A stretch of DNA of 13,367 nucleotides from Patescibacteria group bacterium (GTDB taxonomy: Bacteria > Patescibacteriota > UBA1384 > JAGGWG01): assembly GCA_028698375.1 (NCBI GenBank), contig JAQVDI010000009.1, positions 1 through 13,367 of the forward strand, in the 5' to 3' direction. This document shows positions 6,545 to 12,787 of this stretch, piece by piece. Both the position numbers and the translations under genes were made by a program. The first letter of the stretch is position 1; every line of letters begins with the position of its first letter. The notes under the pieces are model-generated. The model saw nothing but the letters and a program-made list of their open reading frames with translations. It was not told where the DNA came from and did not search any database.

Positions 6545-7432
6545 TTATTTTTTGTGCTTATACCAATCCACAATAATCGGTACTGCTACAAAAATTGAAG
6601 AAAAGGTCCCCATGGCCACACCAACAACAAGCGCTAAGGCAAAATTACGGATACTTTCTCCACCCAATAAATATAAAGACAAAGAAACAAACAAAGTAGT
6701 TACTGAAGTGCTAACAGAACGAGTTAAAACTTGCCAAAGCGACAAATCCGCCAAATTAGCTAATGATCCTTCACTTTTTAATAAATTCTCTCTTAAACGA
6801 TCAGCAACTACAATTGTATCATGAACACTATAACCACCTGTAGTTAAAAGTGCGGTAATAAAATAAGCATCAACTACAATGTTGGCATAAAAATGACCCA
6901 AAAAAGAAAAAACTCCAGCAGTAATAACAGCATCATGCAATAAAGCAATCACTGCTGCTAAACCAAAAACAAAACTAGAATAACCTTTAGGAATTGACCT
7001 AAACGCATAAGCAATATACAAAATAATACCCAAAGAGACTAATAAAACACCCCACAGGGCTTTTTGCCGCAAATCAGCACTCACTGATGGACCAACAGTT
7101 TCAAATGATAACTCTTGATATTGACCTACTTTTTTTAAAGCATCTTCCAAATCTTTTCTTTGTTCTGAATCAAGAGCTTTAGTCCGCACAAAATAATCAC
7201 CCTGTGATGGTTGAACCGTGTAATAAGAAAATCCAGCATTATTAATTGATTGCTCAATAGAATTTTTACTGACATTTTTTTCATAACGCACGCTTAAAAC
7301 TGACCCACCGGCAAAATCAATTCCTAAATTAAAACCATAAAAAATAATCGACAAAATAGCTGCGATAAACAAAATAGCTGAAAAAATGTAAAAATAAATT
7401 CTATTTTTGATAAAACTAAATGGTTTTTTCAT
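6545..7432 (-). CDS. secF: Protein translocase subunit SecF
   Basis: SecF forms, with SecD, the membrane motor that uses the proton or sodium gradient to help release proteins crossing SecYEG. The 295 residues show a first membrane helix (about 13-33), the conserved GIDFAGGSVLSVRYE segment just after it, and an external domain to about residue 120. A block of five further helices follows. It carries the family motif DTIVVADRLREN (usually IVVFDRIREN) between helices. The length is normal for a separate SecF. Its ATG lies inside the end of secD, with a 17-base overlap in another frame, so translation is probably coupled to keep the two subunits in step. It is the last gene of the dus-rluA-secD-secF run. 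Confidence 0.96.
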   Translation of the reverse strand: MKKPFSFIKNRIYFYIFSAILFIAAILSIIFYGFNLGIDFAGGSVLSVRYEKNVSKNSIEQSINNAGFSYYTVQPSQGDYFVRTKALDSEQRKDLEDALKKVGQYQELSFETVGPSVSADLRQKALWGVLLVSLGIILYIAYAFRSIPKGYSSFVFGLAAVIALLHDAVITAGVFSFLGHFYANIVVDAYFITALLTTGGYSVHDTIVVADRLRENLLKSEGSLANLADLSLWQVLTRSVSTSVTTLFVSLSLYLLGGESIRNFALALVVGVAMGTFSSIFVAVPIIVDWYKHKK

Positions 7433-8696
7433 ATTTCTTTTTAGAAGTAAAAAATAATAAAAAAGTTCTTGTCACAAAAATAGCTGAAAACATACTAATC
7501 ACAATACCAATAATTAAAGTAATAGCAAAACCTTTAATCTGACCAGCACCGAAGAAAAATAAAATTAAAGCCGTAATCAAACTAGAAAAATTAGAATCGC
7601 GGATTGACAACCATGCATGCTTAAAACCATCATTGATTGATTGCAATATATTGCTTCCTTGCGCTAATTCTTCTTTGGTGCGACTAAAAATTAAAATATT
7701 AGCGTCAACGGCAATTCCAATACTCAAAATTAAACCAGCAATACCACTTAAACTTAAAGTAATTTTAAAGATTTTATAAATTGCAATATTCAAAATAGTA
7801 TAAATGGCTAACGCTAAAATTGCCCACAAACCTAAACCATGATAATTAATCAACATAAATATCGCTACTATCAACAAACCAACCAAACCAGCAATCAAAC
7901 TTTTATGAATTGCTTCTGCCCCTAAAGTCGCCTCTACTGTTCGTTCTTCAATTAATTTAACTGGAACGGGTAAAGCCCCAGCATTTAATTGAATCGCTAA
8001 TCTTTTAGCCTCAGCGGCATCAAACTGACCCGTGATAACAGCACTACCACCAGTAATTTCTGTTTGTACTGTCGGCACTGACACTGGTTGATTATCTAAA
8101 ACAATAGCCACTGGTTTACCTAAATTTCTTTTAGTAATATCAGCGAATAATTTAGCCCCTTCACTATTAAACTCCAAAGCCACCTCCCAGGCTTGTGTCT
8201 GCTGATTGACCGTAGGCTGAGCTTTTTTTAATTGTTTACCAGTTAATTTAGTAGGAATAAATCCCGGTAGATATTCATTAACAACAGTTTTATCGTCAGT
8301 ATTTCCTTGTTCCCAAAACTCTAATTGTGCTGTGGAGCCGATTAATTGTTTTGCTTGTTCTAAATCTTTAATTCCAGGCAATTCAACTAAAACTGCTCTC
8401 TCTCCAGCAATCTGCTCAGCCTGAATAGTTGGTTCGCTCACGCCAAATTTATCAATCCGATTTCGCACCACTTCTAATGTTGAATCCACGGCACTTATTT
8501 GATCTTCTTTTGCTACCTTTGATAAATCTAATTGATATACCAAATGAGCTCCACCTTGCAAATCAAGACCTAAAGAAATAGGGAAATCTTTTTTAATTAA
8601 TTTATTACCCCAAGGTAAAATTATTAACAAAGCCAACAAAACTAATATAATTATAAAAACTAGCCGCCAAATTAAAGATTTAGTTAAGCGATTCAT
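7416..8696 (-). CDS. secD: Protein translocase subunit SecD
   Basis: SecD is the partner of SecF in late steps of Sec-dependent export. The 426-residue protein has an N-terminal helix (about 10-28), the signature LGLDLQGGAHLVYQLD (from residue 42), an external P1-type domain to about residue 260, and then five helices with GIAVDANILIFSRTKEE, the conserved RND-type segment. E. coli SecD has 615 residues, so this is the short form with a reduced P1 head, common in small genomes. The start ATG lies 25 bases after the stop of the RluA-type gene, and no Shine-Dalgarno sequence is seen. SecD and SecF stay separate here, not fused as in Bacillus. Confidence 0.96.
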   Translation of the reverse strand: MNRLTKSLIWRLVFIIILVLLALLIILPWGNKLIKKDFPISLGLDLQGGAHLVYQLDLSKVAKEDQISAVDSTLEVVRNRIDKFGVSEPTIQAEQIAGERAVLVELPGIKDLEQAKQLIGSTAQLEFWEQGNTDDKTVVNEYLPGFIPTKLTGKQLKKAQPTVNQQTQAWEVALEFNSEGAKLFADITKRNLGKPVAIVLDNQPVSVPTVQTEITGGSAVITGQFDAAEAKRLAIQLNAGALPVPVKLIEERTVEATLGAEAIHKSLIAGLVGLLIVAIFMLINYHGLGLWAILALAIYTILNIAIYKIFKITLSLSGIAGLILSIGIAVDANILIFSRTKEELAQGSNILQSINDGFKHAWLSIRDSNFSSLITALILFFFGAGQIKGFAITLIIGIVISMFSAIFVTRTFLLFFTSKKKYEKTI

Positions 8697-8721
8697 AATT
8701 ATCTTAATTTAGGATACAGGA

Positions 8722-9456
8722 TTAAAACCATTTTTTCAACCAATCAGCTGGTTTTAACTTTATATTTATTAATTGGAAAAAAGAATCTTTAAACTTTAAC
8801 TCAACAGCTAATAATTGCAAATGTGGGATAGCTAAATTTTTAGCCGCTTTGCGAGACATTTTTGTATTATAAGTCTTATCACCTAAAATCGGATAACCCA
8901 AATGAGCCAAATGTATGCGGATTTGATGCCTACGGCCGGTAAATGGTGATGCCCCCACTAAACTGACAAAATTAAAATCTTGATATTTTTTCTCTTTAAA
9001 AATTTTTATTGGCTTAATCGCTAACAATTTAAAATGAGTTTTACTCCAACGTGCTTTTTTACCAAAAATCCGATAGGTTCTATGATCTAAGCTGGAATTT
9101 GAAATTTGAAATTCTGAATTTTTTTGGTTATTATCTCTTACCCCTTGGTTATCTGTCAAAATGGATTCAAACCTAAACGGTTTGTTTTTATCACGAGCAA
9201 TAAATCCTTCCACATTTTTTTCTTCAGGGAATTGCCCCAGAACCAAAGCCATATATTTTTTTTTGATTTCACGCTTTTTAAATTGATTTTGATAAAACTT
9301 TTGGGCTTTTTTAGTTTTAGCCACTAATATTAAACCACTTGTTTCGTAATCTAACCGATGACAAATTAATGGCGAAATATCTTCACTTAATATAAAAGGA
9401 GGCTTGTAAATTACTTTATAATCACTTCCTTTTTTAATTATTTTGATTTTAGTCAT
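8722..9456 (-). CDS. RluA-family RNA pseudouridine synthase (compact, no S4 domain)
   Basis: The enzyme converts uridine to pseudouridine in rRNA or tRNA. The exact target cannot be told from sequence. The catalytic motif HRLDYETSGLILVAK carries the aspartate at residue 36, and TGRRHQIRIHLAHLGYPILGD (from about residue 173) is the second hallmark. The N-terminal S4 domain of RluB/C/D types is absent. Only about ten residues separate the YKPP strand from HRLD, shorter than usual. A family-atypical insertion at about residues 105-125 includes a heptamer repeat array read in frame. ATG 9456 gives 244 residues and follows the dus stop codon after one base, which implies coupled translation. An upstream TTG at 9471 would overlap dus and is less likely. 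Confidence 0.9.
   Translation of the reverse strand: MTKIKIIKKGSDYKVIYKPPFILSEDISPLICHRLDYETSGLILVAKTKKAQKFYQNQFKKREIKKKYMALVLGQFPEEKNVEGFIARDKNKPFRFESILTDNQGVRDNNQKNSEFQISNSSLDHRTYRIFGKKARWSKTHFKLLAIKPIKIFKEKKYQDFNFVSLVGASPFTGRRHQIRIHLAHLGYPILGDKTYNTKMSRKAAKNLAIPHLQLLAVELKFKDSFFQLINIKLKPADWLKKWF
9094..9121. repeat. Heptamer array inside the RluA-type gene
   Basis: Four 7-base units on the plus strand (GGAATTT, GAAATTT, GAAATTC, TGAATTT) have exact period 7. On the coding strand they are read as part of NSEFQISNSS, residues about 112-121, in a segment that does not resemble the family core. The reading frame stays open through it. Confidence 0.65.
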
Positions 9457-9457
9457 A

Positions 9458-10447
9458 TCAACAATTAACAAACTGCAAAATTTTTTCCACTTGTTTGCGA
9501 CTTTTCACAATTGAAGCTTTAACTTTTAACAACTTACTGCCAGGTATTCTTCCCAAATACCAAAGTAAATGCTTGCGGAATAAAGTACAAGCCAATTCCT
9601 CATTTCCATAATAATCAATTGATAAATCTAAATGTTTGATAACAGTTTCCTTAAATTCTTGAACACCAATTTTTTGAATCAAATTTTTACTTTGGTTTTT
9701 TTCTAAAAATAATTTTGGATTATTTTTAATAATATCTAAACCTTCAAAAATCCAAGGATTGCCCAGCGCACCACGTGCTACCAAAACACCATCAACTTTA
9801 TGATGCGCAAACAAATCAGCAATATCATTTTGATTCATTATATCCCCAGTTGCAATTAACGGAACACTTATTTCTGATTTTAATCTGTTGAAAATAGTTT
9901 TATCCGCCGAATTTTGAAATTTTTGCAAAACGGTTCGTCCATGCACAATTATTGCATTTATACCGGTTTTCTCCAATTTTGGCGCTAATTTTATAATTTC
10001 GCTACTGTCTTTATAGCCGCAACGAGTTTTTAATGACACTGGCAGCGTAGTGTTATGTCGCACAACATCAAGAATAGAACAGAGTAGCCCAGGATTTTTC
10101 AACAAAGCCCCACCATGACCAGAAGTAATCACAGTTTTTGCTGGACAAGCTGCATTAACATCAATCGCATCAAATTTAAAATCATGTTCTAACATTTTTG
10201 CAGCTTCACCCATAATTTGTGGGTCTTTCCCAAAAATTTGCGCCACAATTGGCCGCTCCCTTTTTTTAAAATTCAATCGCTTAAATATTGTTTTACTTTT
10301 CCGAACCAATCCATCAGCACTAATCATTTCTGTAGAAGTAAAATCCGCACCATGATGACGAGCAAGTTGCCGCATTGGAGAATCTGTTACTCCATCCATT
10401 GGCCCTAACCCCACAAGTTTTTTATCTTTTAACCATTCAAATTTCAT
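9458..10447 (-). CDS. dus: tRNA-dihydrouridine synthase (Dus family, DusB-like)
   Basis: This flavoenzyme reduces uridine to 5,6-dihydrouridine in tRNA loops using NADPH. The 329 residues begin an FMN-binding TIM barrel: GPMDGVTDSPMRQL (15-28), Q70, the catalytic cysteine C101 in VNAACPAK, K140 in SLKTRCG, H169 in IIVHGRT, and ATGDIMN followed by VDGVLVARGALGNPWIF. The last 80 or so residues form the helical tRNA-binding domain. The usual NMGCP around the cysteine is NAACP, and GSALL is GGALL. These are mild departures that keep the catalytic residue. DusB is the likeliest subgroup, but subgroup assignment is not certain. The RluA-type gene follows after one base, so two RNA modification enzymes are co-expressed. 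Confidence 0.93.
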   Translation of the reverse strand: MKFEWLKDKKLVGLGPMDGVTDSPMRQLARHHGADFTSTEMISADGLVRKSKTIFKRLNFKKRERPIVAQIFGKDPQIMGEAAKMLEHDFKFDAIDVNAACPAKTVITSGHGGALLKNPGLLCSILDVVRHNTTLPVSLKTRCGYKDSSEIIKLAPKLEKTGINAIIVHGRTVLQKFQNSADKTIFNRLKSEISVPLIATGDIMNQNDIADLFAHHKVDGVLVARGALGNPWIFEGLDIIKNNPKLFLEKNQSKNLIQKIGVQEFKETVIKHLDLSIDYYGNEELACTLFRKHLLWYLGRIPGSKLLKVKASIVKSRKQVEKILQFVNC

Positions 10448-10523
10448 ATTTTAAATATAACTGATTGCAATTCCTAAAACAATCTATTAAATAATAAAGT
10501 TATACACTTTTTATTTTCAAAAT

Positions 10524-10550
10524 ATTATAGTAGATCTCACAAGAAATCAA
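10524..10550 (-). promoter_or_regulatory. Candidate promoter for the dus-rluA-secD-secF run
   Basis: On the minus strand TTGATT (10550-10545) lies 15 bases before a perfect TATAAT (10529-10524). The transcript would start near 10517, about 70 bases before the dus ATG. The spacing is short and the -35 matches four of six bases. It lies in the 111-base gap after cysS, so dus may be transcribed both from here and by readthrough from cysS. Confidence 0.45.
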
Positions 10551-10558
10551 AATTAAAT

Positions 10559-11905
10559 TTATCTTTTTTTTATTTTTGTCCCACTTTCTAAATCTTCAAT
10601 TACAAAACCTAATTTTTCGATTTTATCACGCAATTCATCTGATTTTTGCCAATTTTTGTTGGCCCTTGCTTCTCCTCTTTCTTCCACTAATAACTGAACT
10701 TCTTTTGGAACAATAATTTCTTGATTCGTTAAATTTAAAGCTAATAAATTATCATCCCAATATTTTAAAATGGCAGCTTTTTTAGAACCATTTATATTTG
10801 TGTCGCGCAATATTTCCCAAATTTTTGCTAACAATTTTGGCGTATCAAAATTATTAAAAAGTATATCCTTAAATTCTTTTAAATCCTCTTCGCTTAATTC
10901 TTCATCACCGATTTCCAGACCGGCATAAATATTAATTAATCTGTTTCGCGCGTCTTGAGCCGACTTTAAAGATTCCCAAGTAAAATTAAGTTTAGTTTTA
11001 TAATGTGCAAGCAGACATAAATAACGAAAATCCAATGGGTCATATCCTTTTTCTCGCAAATCCTCTAAAGTATAAAAATTATCTTTACTTTTCGACATTT
11101 TGGCATTATCAACCAACAGATGCTCACTATGCAACCAATAATTAGCTAATGGTTTATCCGTAGCTCCTTCGCTTTGAGCAATTTCATTTTCATGATGTGG
11201 AAAAATTAAATCAACTCCACCAGCATGGATATCAAAAGTTTCACCTAATTTTTCTTGCGACATTGCTGAACATTCAATATGCCAACCAGGACGACCTTTG
11301 CCCAACTCTGTTTCCCAAAAAATATCACCATCGTTTTCAGACCAAGCCTTCCATAACACAAAATCACTTGGATTTTCCTTTTTATATTCATCTTGATCAA
11401 CTCGGGCACCAATTTTTAAATTATTTTTATCTAAACCGGATAATTTACCGTAATCTTTAAACTTAGCAATCGAAAAATAAATTGAATTGTCACTGGCTTT
11501 ATAAGCAATCCCCTTCTCTATTAATATCTTAATTAAAACCACCATTTTTTCAATATAATCAGTCGCTCGAGTTATTTTTTGTGGTTTTTCAATATTTAAC
11601 TCCCCCGCATCTTTTAAAAACGCTTCTTCGTATTTTTGAGTAATCTCTTTTAATTTTTCTTTATCTCCCCTGCTCTTTTTGATTAATTTATCTTCCACAT
11701 CAGTAATATTCATTATTTCACTAACTTCAAAACCGGCCAACTCCAAAACGCGTCGCACAATATCTTCAAAAATATAAGTCCGCAAATTGCCAATATGGCT
11801 AAAATTATAAACCGTAGGCCCACAAATATACATGCCCACCTCACCATTTTTAATTGGTTTAAAATCCTCTACTTTATGTTTGAGAGTATTAAAAAATTTC
11901 AACAT
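10559..11905 (-). CDS. cysS: Cysteine-tRNA ligase
   Basis: The enzyme charges tRNA-Cys with cysteine in the cytoplasm. The class I synthetase signatures are all present: the HIGH-like HIGN at 37-40, KMSKS at 269-273, and WHIECSAMS. The expected zinc ligands are C28, C212, H237 and E241, which sit at a constant +3 offset from the later E. coli positions (209, 234, 238). The length of 448 residues is close to the 461 of E. coli. The C-terminal anticodon-binding helical domain ends in ARANKNWQKSDELRDKI, typical of the family. The ATG at 11905 has no Shine-Dalgarno sequence. A small zinc-ribbon gene ends 28 bases upstream and probably shares its transcript. Confidence 0.97.
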   Translation of the reverse strand: MLKFFNTLKHKVEDFKPIKNGEVGMYICGPTVYNFSHIGNLRTYIFEDIVRRVLELAGFEVSEIMNITDVEDKLIKKSRGDKEKLKEITQKYEEAFLKDAGELNIEKPQKITRATDYIEKMVVLIKILIEKGIAYKASDNSIYFSIAKFKDYGKLSGLDKNNLKIGARVDQDEYKKENPSDFVLWKAWSENDGDIFWETELGKGRPGWHIECSAMSQEKLGETFDIHAGGVDLIFPHHENEIAQSEGATDKPLANYWLHSEHLLVDNAKMSKSKDNFYTLEDLREKGYDPLDFRYLCLLAHYKTKLNFTWESLKSAQDARNRLINIYAGLEIGDEELSEEDLKEFKDILFNNFDTPKLLAKIWEILRDTNINGSKKAAILKYWDDNLLALNLTNQEIIVPKEVQLLVEERGEARANKNWQKSDELRDKIEKLGFVIEDLESGTKIKKR

Positions 11906-11933
11906 TAGATTAATTATAAGTTATTTTAAGGCC

Positions 11934-12107
11934 TTATTCAATGCTCAAACCAAAATAATTTTCTCCTTCATCATTTTCTTCATCGCTTTTAGGCACACGT
12001 AACTCTGCATTTTCTGACTCGCGTAAGAACCCACCGCAGATAGGACAATCTGGCACTGCTTCATCATTAGTTTCAAAAGTGCAATTTTCACAAAAAAATC
12101 TAAACAT
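11934..12107 (-). CDS. Small zinc-ribbon protein (57 residues)
   Basis: This short frame starts at ATG 12107 and ends with TAA at 11934-11936. It encodes a CxxC pair at residues 6-9 (CENC) and a second at 21-24 (CPICGG), the arrangement of a rubredoxin-like or zinc-ribbon knuckle. An acidic tail rich in E, D and N makes up the last 25 residues. Four spaced cysteines in 57 residues, a good promoter just upstream and an intact frame make it a real gene. The fold could bind zinc or iron. The function is unknown, but a regulatory or scaffold role in RNA or protein metabolism is plausible. cysS follows after 28 bases, so the two are likely co-transcribed. Confidence 0.85.
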   Translation of the reverse strand: MFRFFCENCTFETNDEAVPDCPICGGFLRESENAELRVPKSDEENDEGENYFGLSIE

Positions 12108-12142
12108 AGTTTATTATTGAATTGGCAAACCTTACTCTACTT

Positions 12143-12170
12143 AAAATAAAGCTAAACTTTTTTTTGTCAA
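12143..12170 (-). promoter_or_regulatory. Promoter for the zinc-ribbon gene and cysS
   Basis: On the minus strand a perfect TTGACA (12170-12165) is followed after 16 bases by TATTTT (12148-12143), the same -10 sequence as the promoter at 1501-1506. Transcription should start near 12136, giving a leader of about 28 bases before ATG 12107. Confidence 0.7.
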
Positions 12171-12282
12171 GTGGATAACCTTCAAATATAATTCACTAAT
12201 CAGCATAAGGTAAAGACAAAAAAATATTTTTATTGCAATCTCGCCCTGCGTAGCTTTATGCGTAGCGGGGTCAAGTGGATAA
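12166..12282. repeat. 13-bp direct repeat pair GTCAAGTGGATAA
   Basis: GTCAAGTGGATAA occurs at 12166-12178 and again at 12270-12282, 104 bases apart. The first copy overlaps the -35 element of the zinc-ribbon/cysS promoter, so a protein bound there would block it. The second copy directly follows the GC-rich hairpin at 12244-12270. The rest of the interval is not repeated. Confidence 0.6.
12244..12270. repeat. REP-like GC-rich hairpin
   Basis: CCCTGC (12244-12249) pairs with GCGGGG (12265-12270), with one T-G pair. A symmetric GTA/GTA internal loop, a two-pair GC stem and a TTTAT loop follow. The word GCGTAGC is also directly repeated (12248-12254 and 12260-12266), and its inverse CTACGC occurs at 12287-12292. 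This GC-rich island in AT-rich spacer resembles dispersed palindromic elements. It has no T tract, so it is not a terminator. Confidence 0.5.
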
Positions 12283-12295
12283 ATCACTACGCTCC

Positions 12296-12330
12296 AAGTC
12301 AAAAGTCAAAATGCAAAACTCAAAATTAAT
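12296..12330. repeat. Heptamer array, AAGTCAA type (intergenic)
   Basis: Two identical AAGTCAA units are followed by AATGCAA, AACTCAA and a final AATTAAT, with exact period 7. The array inside recR has the same order of unit types on the other strand, ending AATTAGT. It lies upstream of the promoter at 12361. Confidence 0.75.
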
Positions 12331-12360
12331 ACATAGAGAAAATTTCTTTATATAAAAAAC

Positions 12361-12389
12361 TTGCGAATTAAAACAATAAATGATATAAT
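12361..12389 (+). promoter_or_regulatory. Promoter of the small membrane protein gene
   Basis: TTGCGA (12361-12366) lies 17 bases before a perfect TATAAT (12384-12389), preceded by TGA, an extended -10. Transcription should start near 12396, leaving a leader of about 27 bases that contains the Shine-Dalgarno sequence AAAGGA at 12413-12418. Confidence 0.7.
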
Positions 12390-12423
12390 TACAACATTAA
12401 GCTCCTGAACAGAAAGGAAGATG

Positions 12424-12651
12424 ATGGGACAGTTAAAACTACTCATTGCCAAATTCAAATGCATACGCTGGACAATAATTATCGCTATTTCTGACCTGAT
12501 AATCATGGTTTTATTATGCGTAATTGCCATTAGAATAAACTACTTCAAACTATTTGACTGGGCAATACTTATAGGACTTACTCTGTATTTTATTATTTTC
12601 ATCATTAACGCCATCCTAACACCATATTTTACTAACCGCCCTGAAGATTAA
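12424..12651 (+). CDS. Small membrane protein with two predicted helices, function unknown
   Basis: The 75-residue product has two hydrophobic helices, about residues 16-38 (IIIAISDLIIMVLLCVIAI) and 46-68 (AILIGLTLYFIIFIINAIL), joined by a short polar turn with both ends short. No family is recognised. This is a true gene: it has an extended -10 promoter, the only clear Shine-Dalgarno sequence in the window (AAAGGA, 12413-12418), and a terminator at its very end. Two ATG codons are adjacent, at 12421 and 12424. The second gives the better SD spacing (5 bases after GGA, against 2), so it is chosen; the other adds one Met. It runs opposite to the genes on both sides. An inner-membrane peptide, such as an immunity, holin-like or regulatory protein, cannot be told apart from sequence. 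Confidence 0.75.
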   Translation: MGQLKLLIAKFKCIRWTIIIAISDLIIMVLLCVIAIRINYFKLFDWAILIGLTLYFIIFIINAILTPYFTNRPED

Positions 12652-12667
12652 TTCTGCAGGGTTTTTT
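12639..12667 (+). terminator. Rho-independent terminator overlapping the gene's stop codon
   Basis: CCCTG (12639-12643) pairs with CAGGG (12657-12661). After an A/G mismatch the stem continues AGA/TCT around a TTAAT loop, and six T residues follow (12662-12667). The TAA stop codon (12649-12651) lies in the loop, so the hairpin includes the last codons of the membrane protein gene. Confidence 0.85.
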
Positions 12668-12690
12668 ATTTCTTAAATTTTAGATCTATA

Positions 12691-12732
12691 AATATTGATT
12701 TTAACCTGCAATTGCACGATAAAATCAATGTT
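12691..12732. repeat. 42-bp near-perfect palindrome
   Basis: AATATTGATTTTA (12691-12703) pairs with TAAAATCAATGTT (12720-12732) over 13 positions with one G-T pair. Between them sits a second perfect palindrome, TGCAATTGCA (12707-12716). There is no T tract on either side, so it does not look like a terminator. It could be a protein-binding site or a structured 3' end shared by the convergent small gene and recR. Confidence 0.6.
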
Positions 12733-12737
12733 ATTTT

Positions 12738-12775
12738 AAAAATTATTTCGGAAAAAATCAGTTCTCTTCCCGAAA
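12738..12775 (-). terminator. Candidate terminator for recR
   Basis: On the minus strand TTTCGG (12775-12770) pairs with CCGAAA (12751-12746). Two more A-T pairs lie past a bulge, and a TTTTT tract follows a few bases later (12742-12738). It begins about 12 bases after the recR stop codon. The loop is long (about 18 bases), so strength is uncertain. Confidence 0.45.
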
Positions 12776-12787
12776 ACAATAACATAA

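Noticed and set aside
6522..6824. 100-residue plus-strand frame over the end of secF
   Set aside because: It is antisense to a clear secF and has no promoter or SD.
9458..9460. Recoded TGA (glycine) as in Gracilibacteria/Absconditabacteria
   Set aside because: The dus gene ends normally at TGA with the next ATG one base later, and no gene has internal TGA codons.
9457..9471. TTG 9471 as start of the RluA-type gene
   Set aside because: It would overlap dus, while ATG 9456 follows the dus stop directly and loses only five non-conserved residues.
12296..12330. CRISPR array
   Set aside because: The units are only 7 bases, without spacers, leader or cas genes.
12348..12530. 60-residue minus-strand frame over the small membrane gene
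   Set aside because: It is antisense to a gene with promoter, SD and terminator. Its hydrophobic look comes from the opposite strand.
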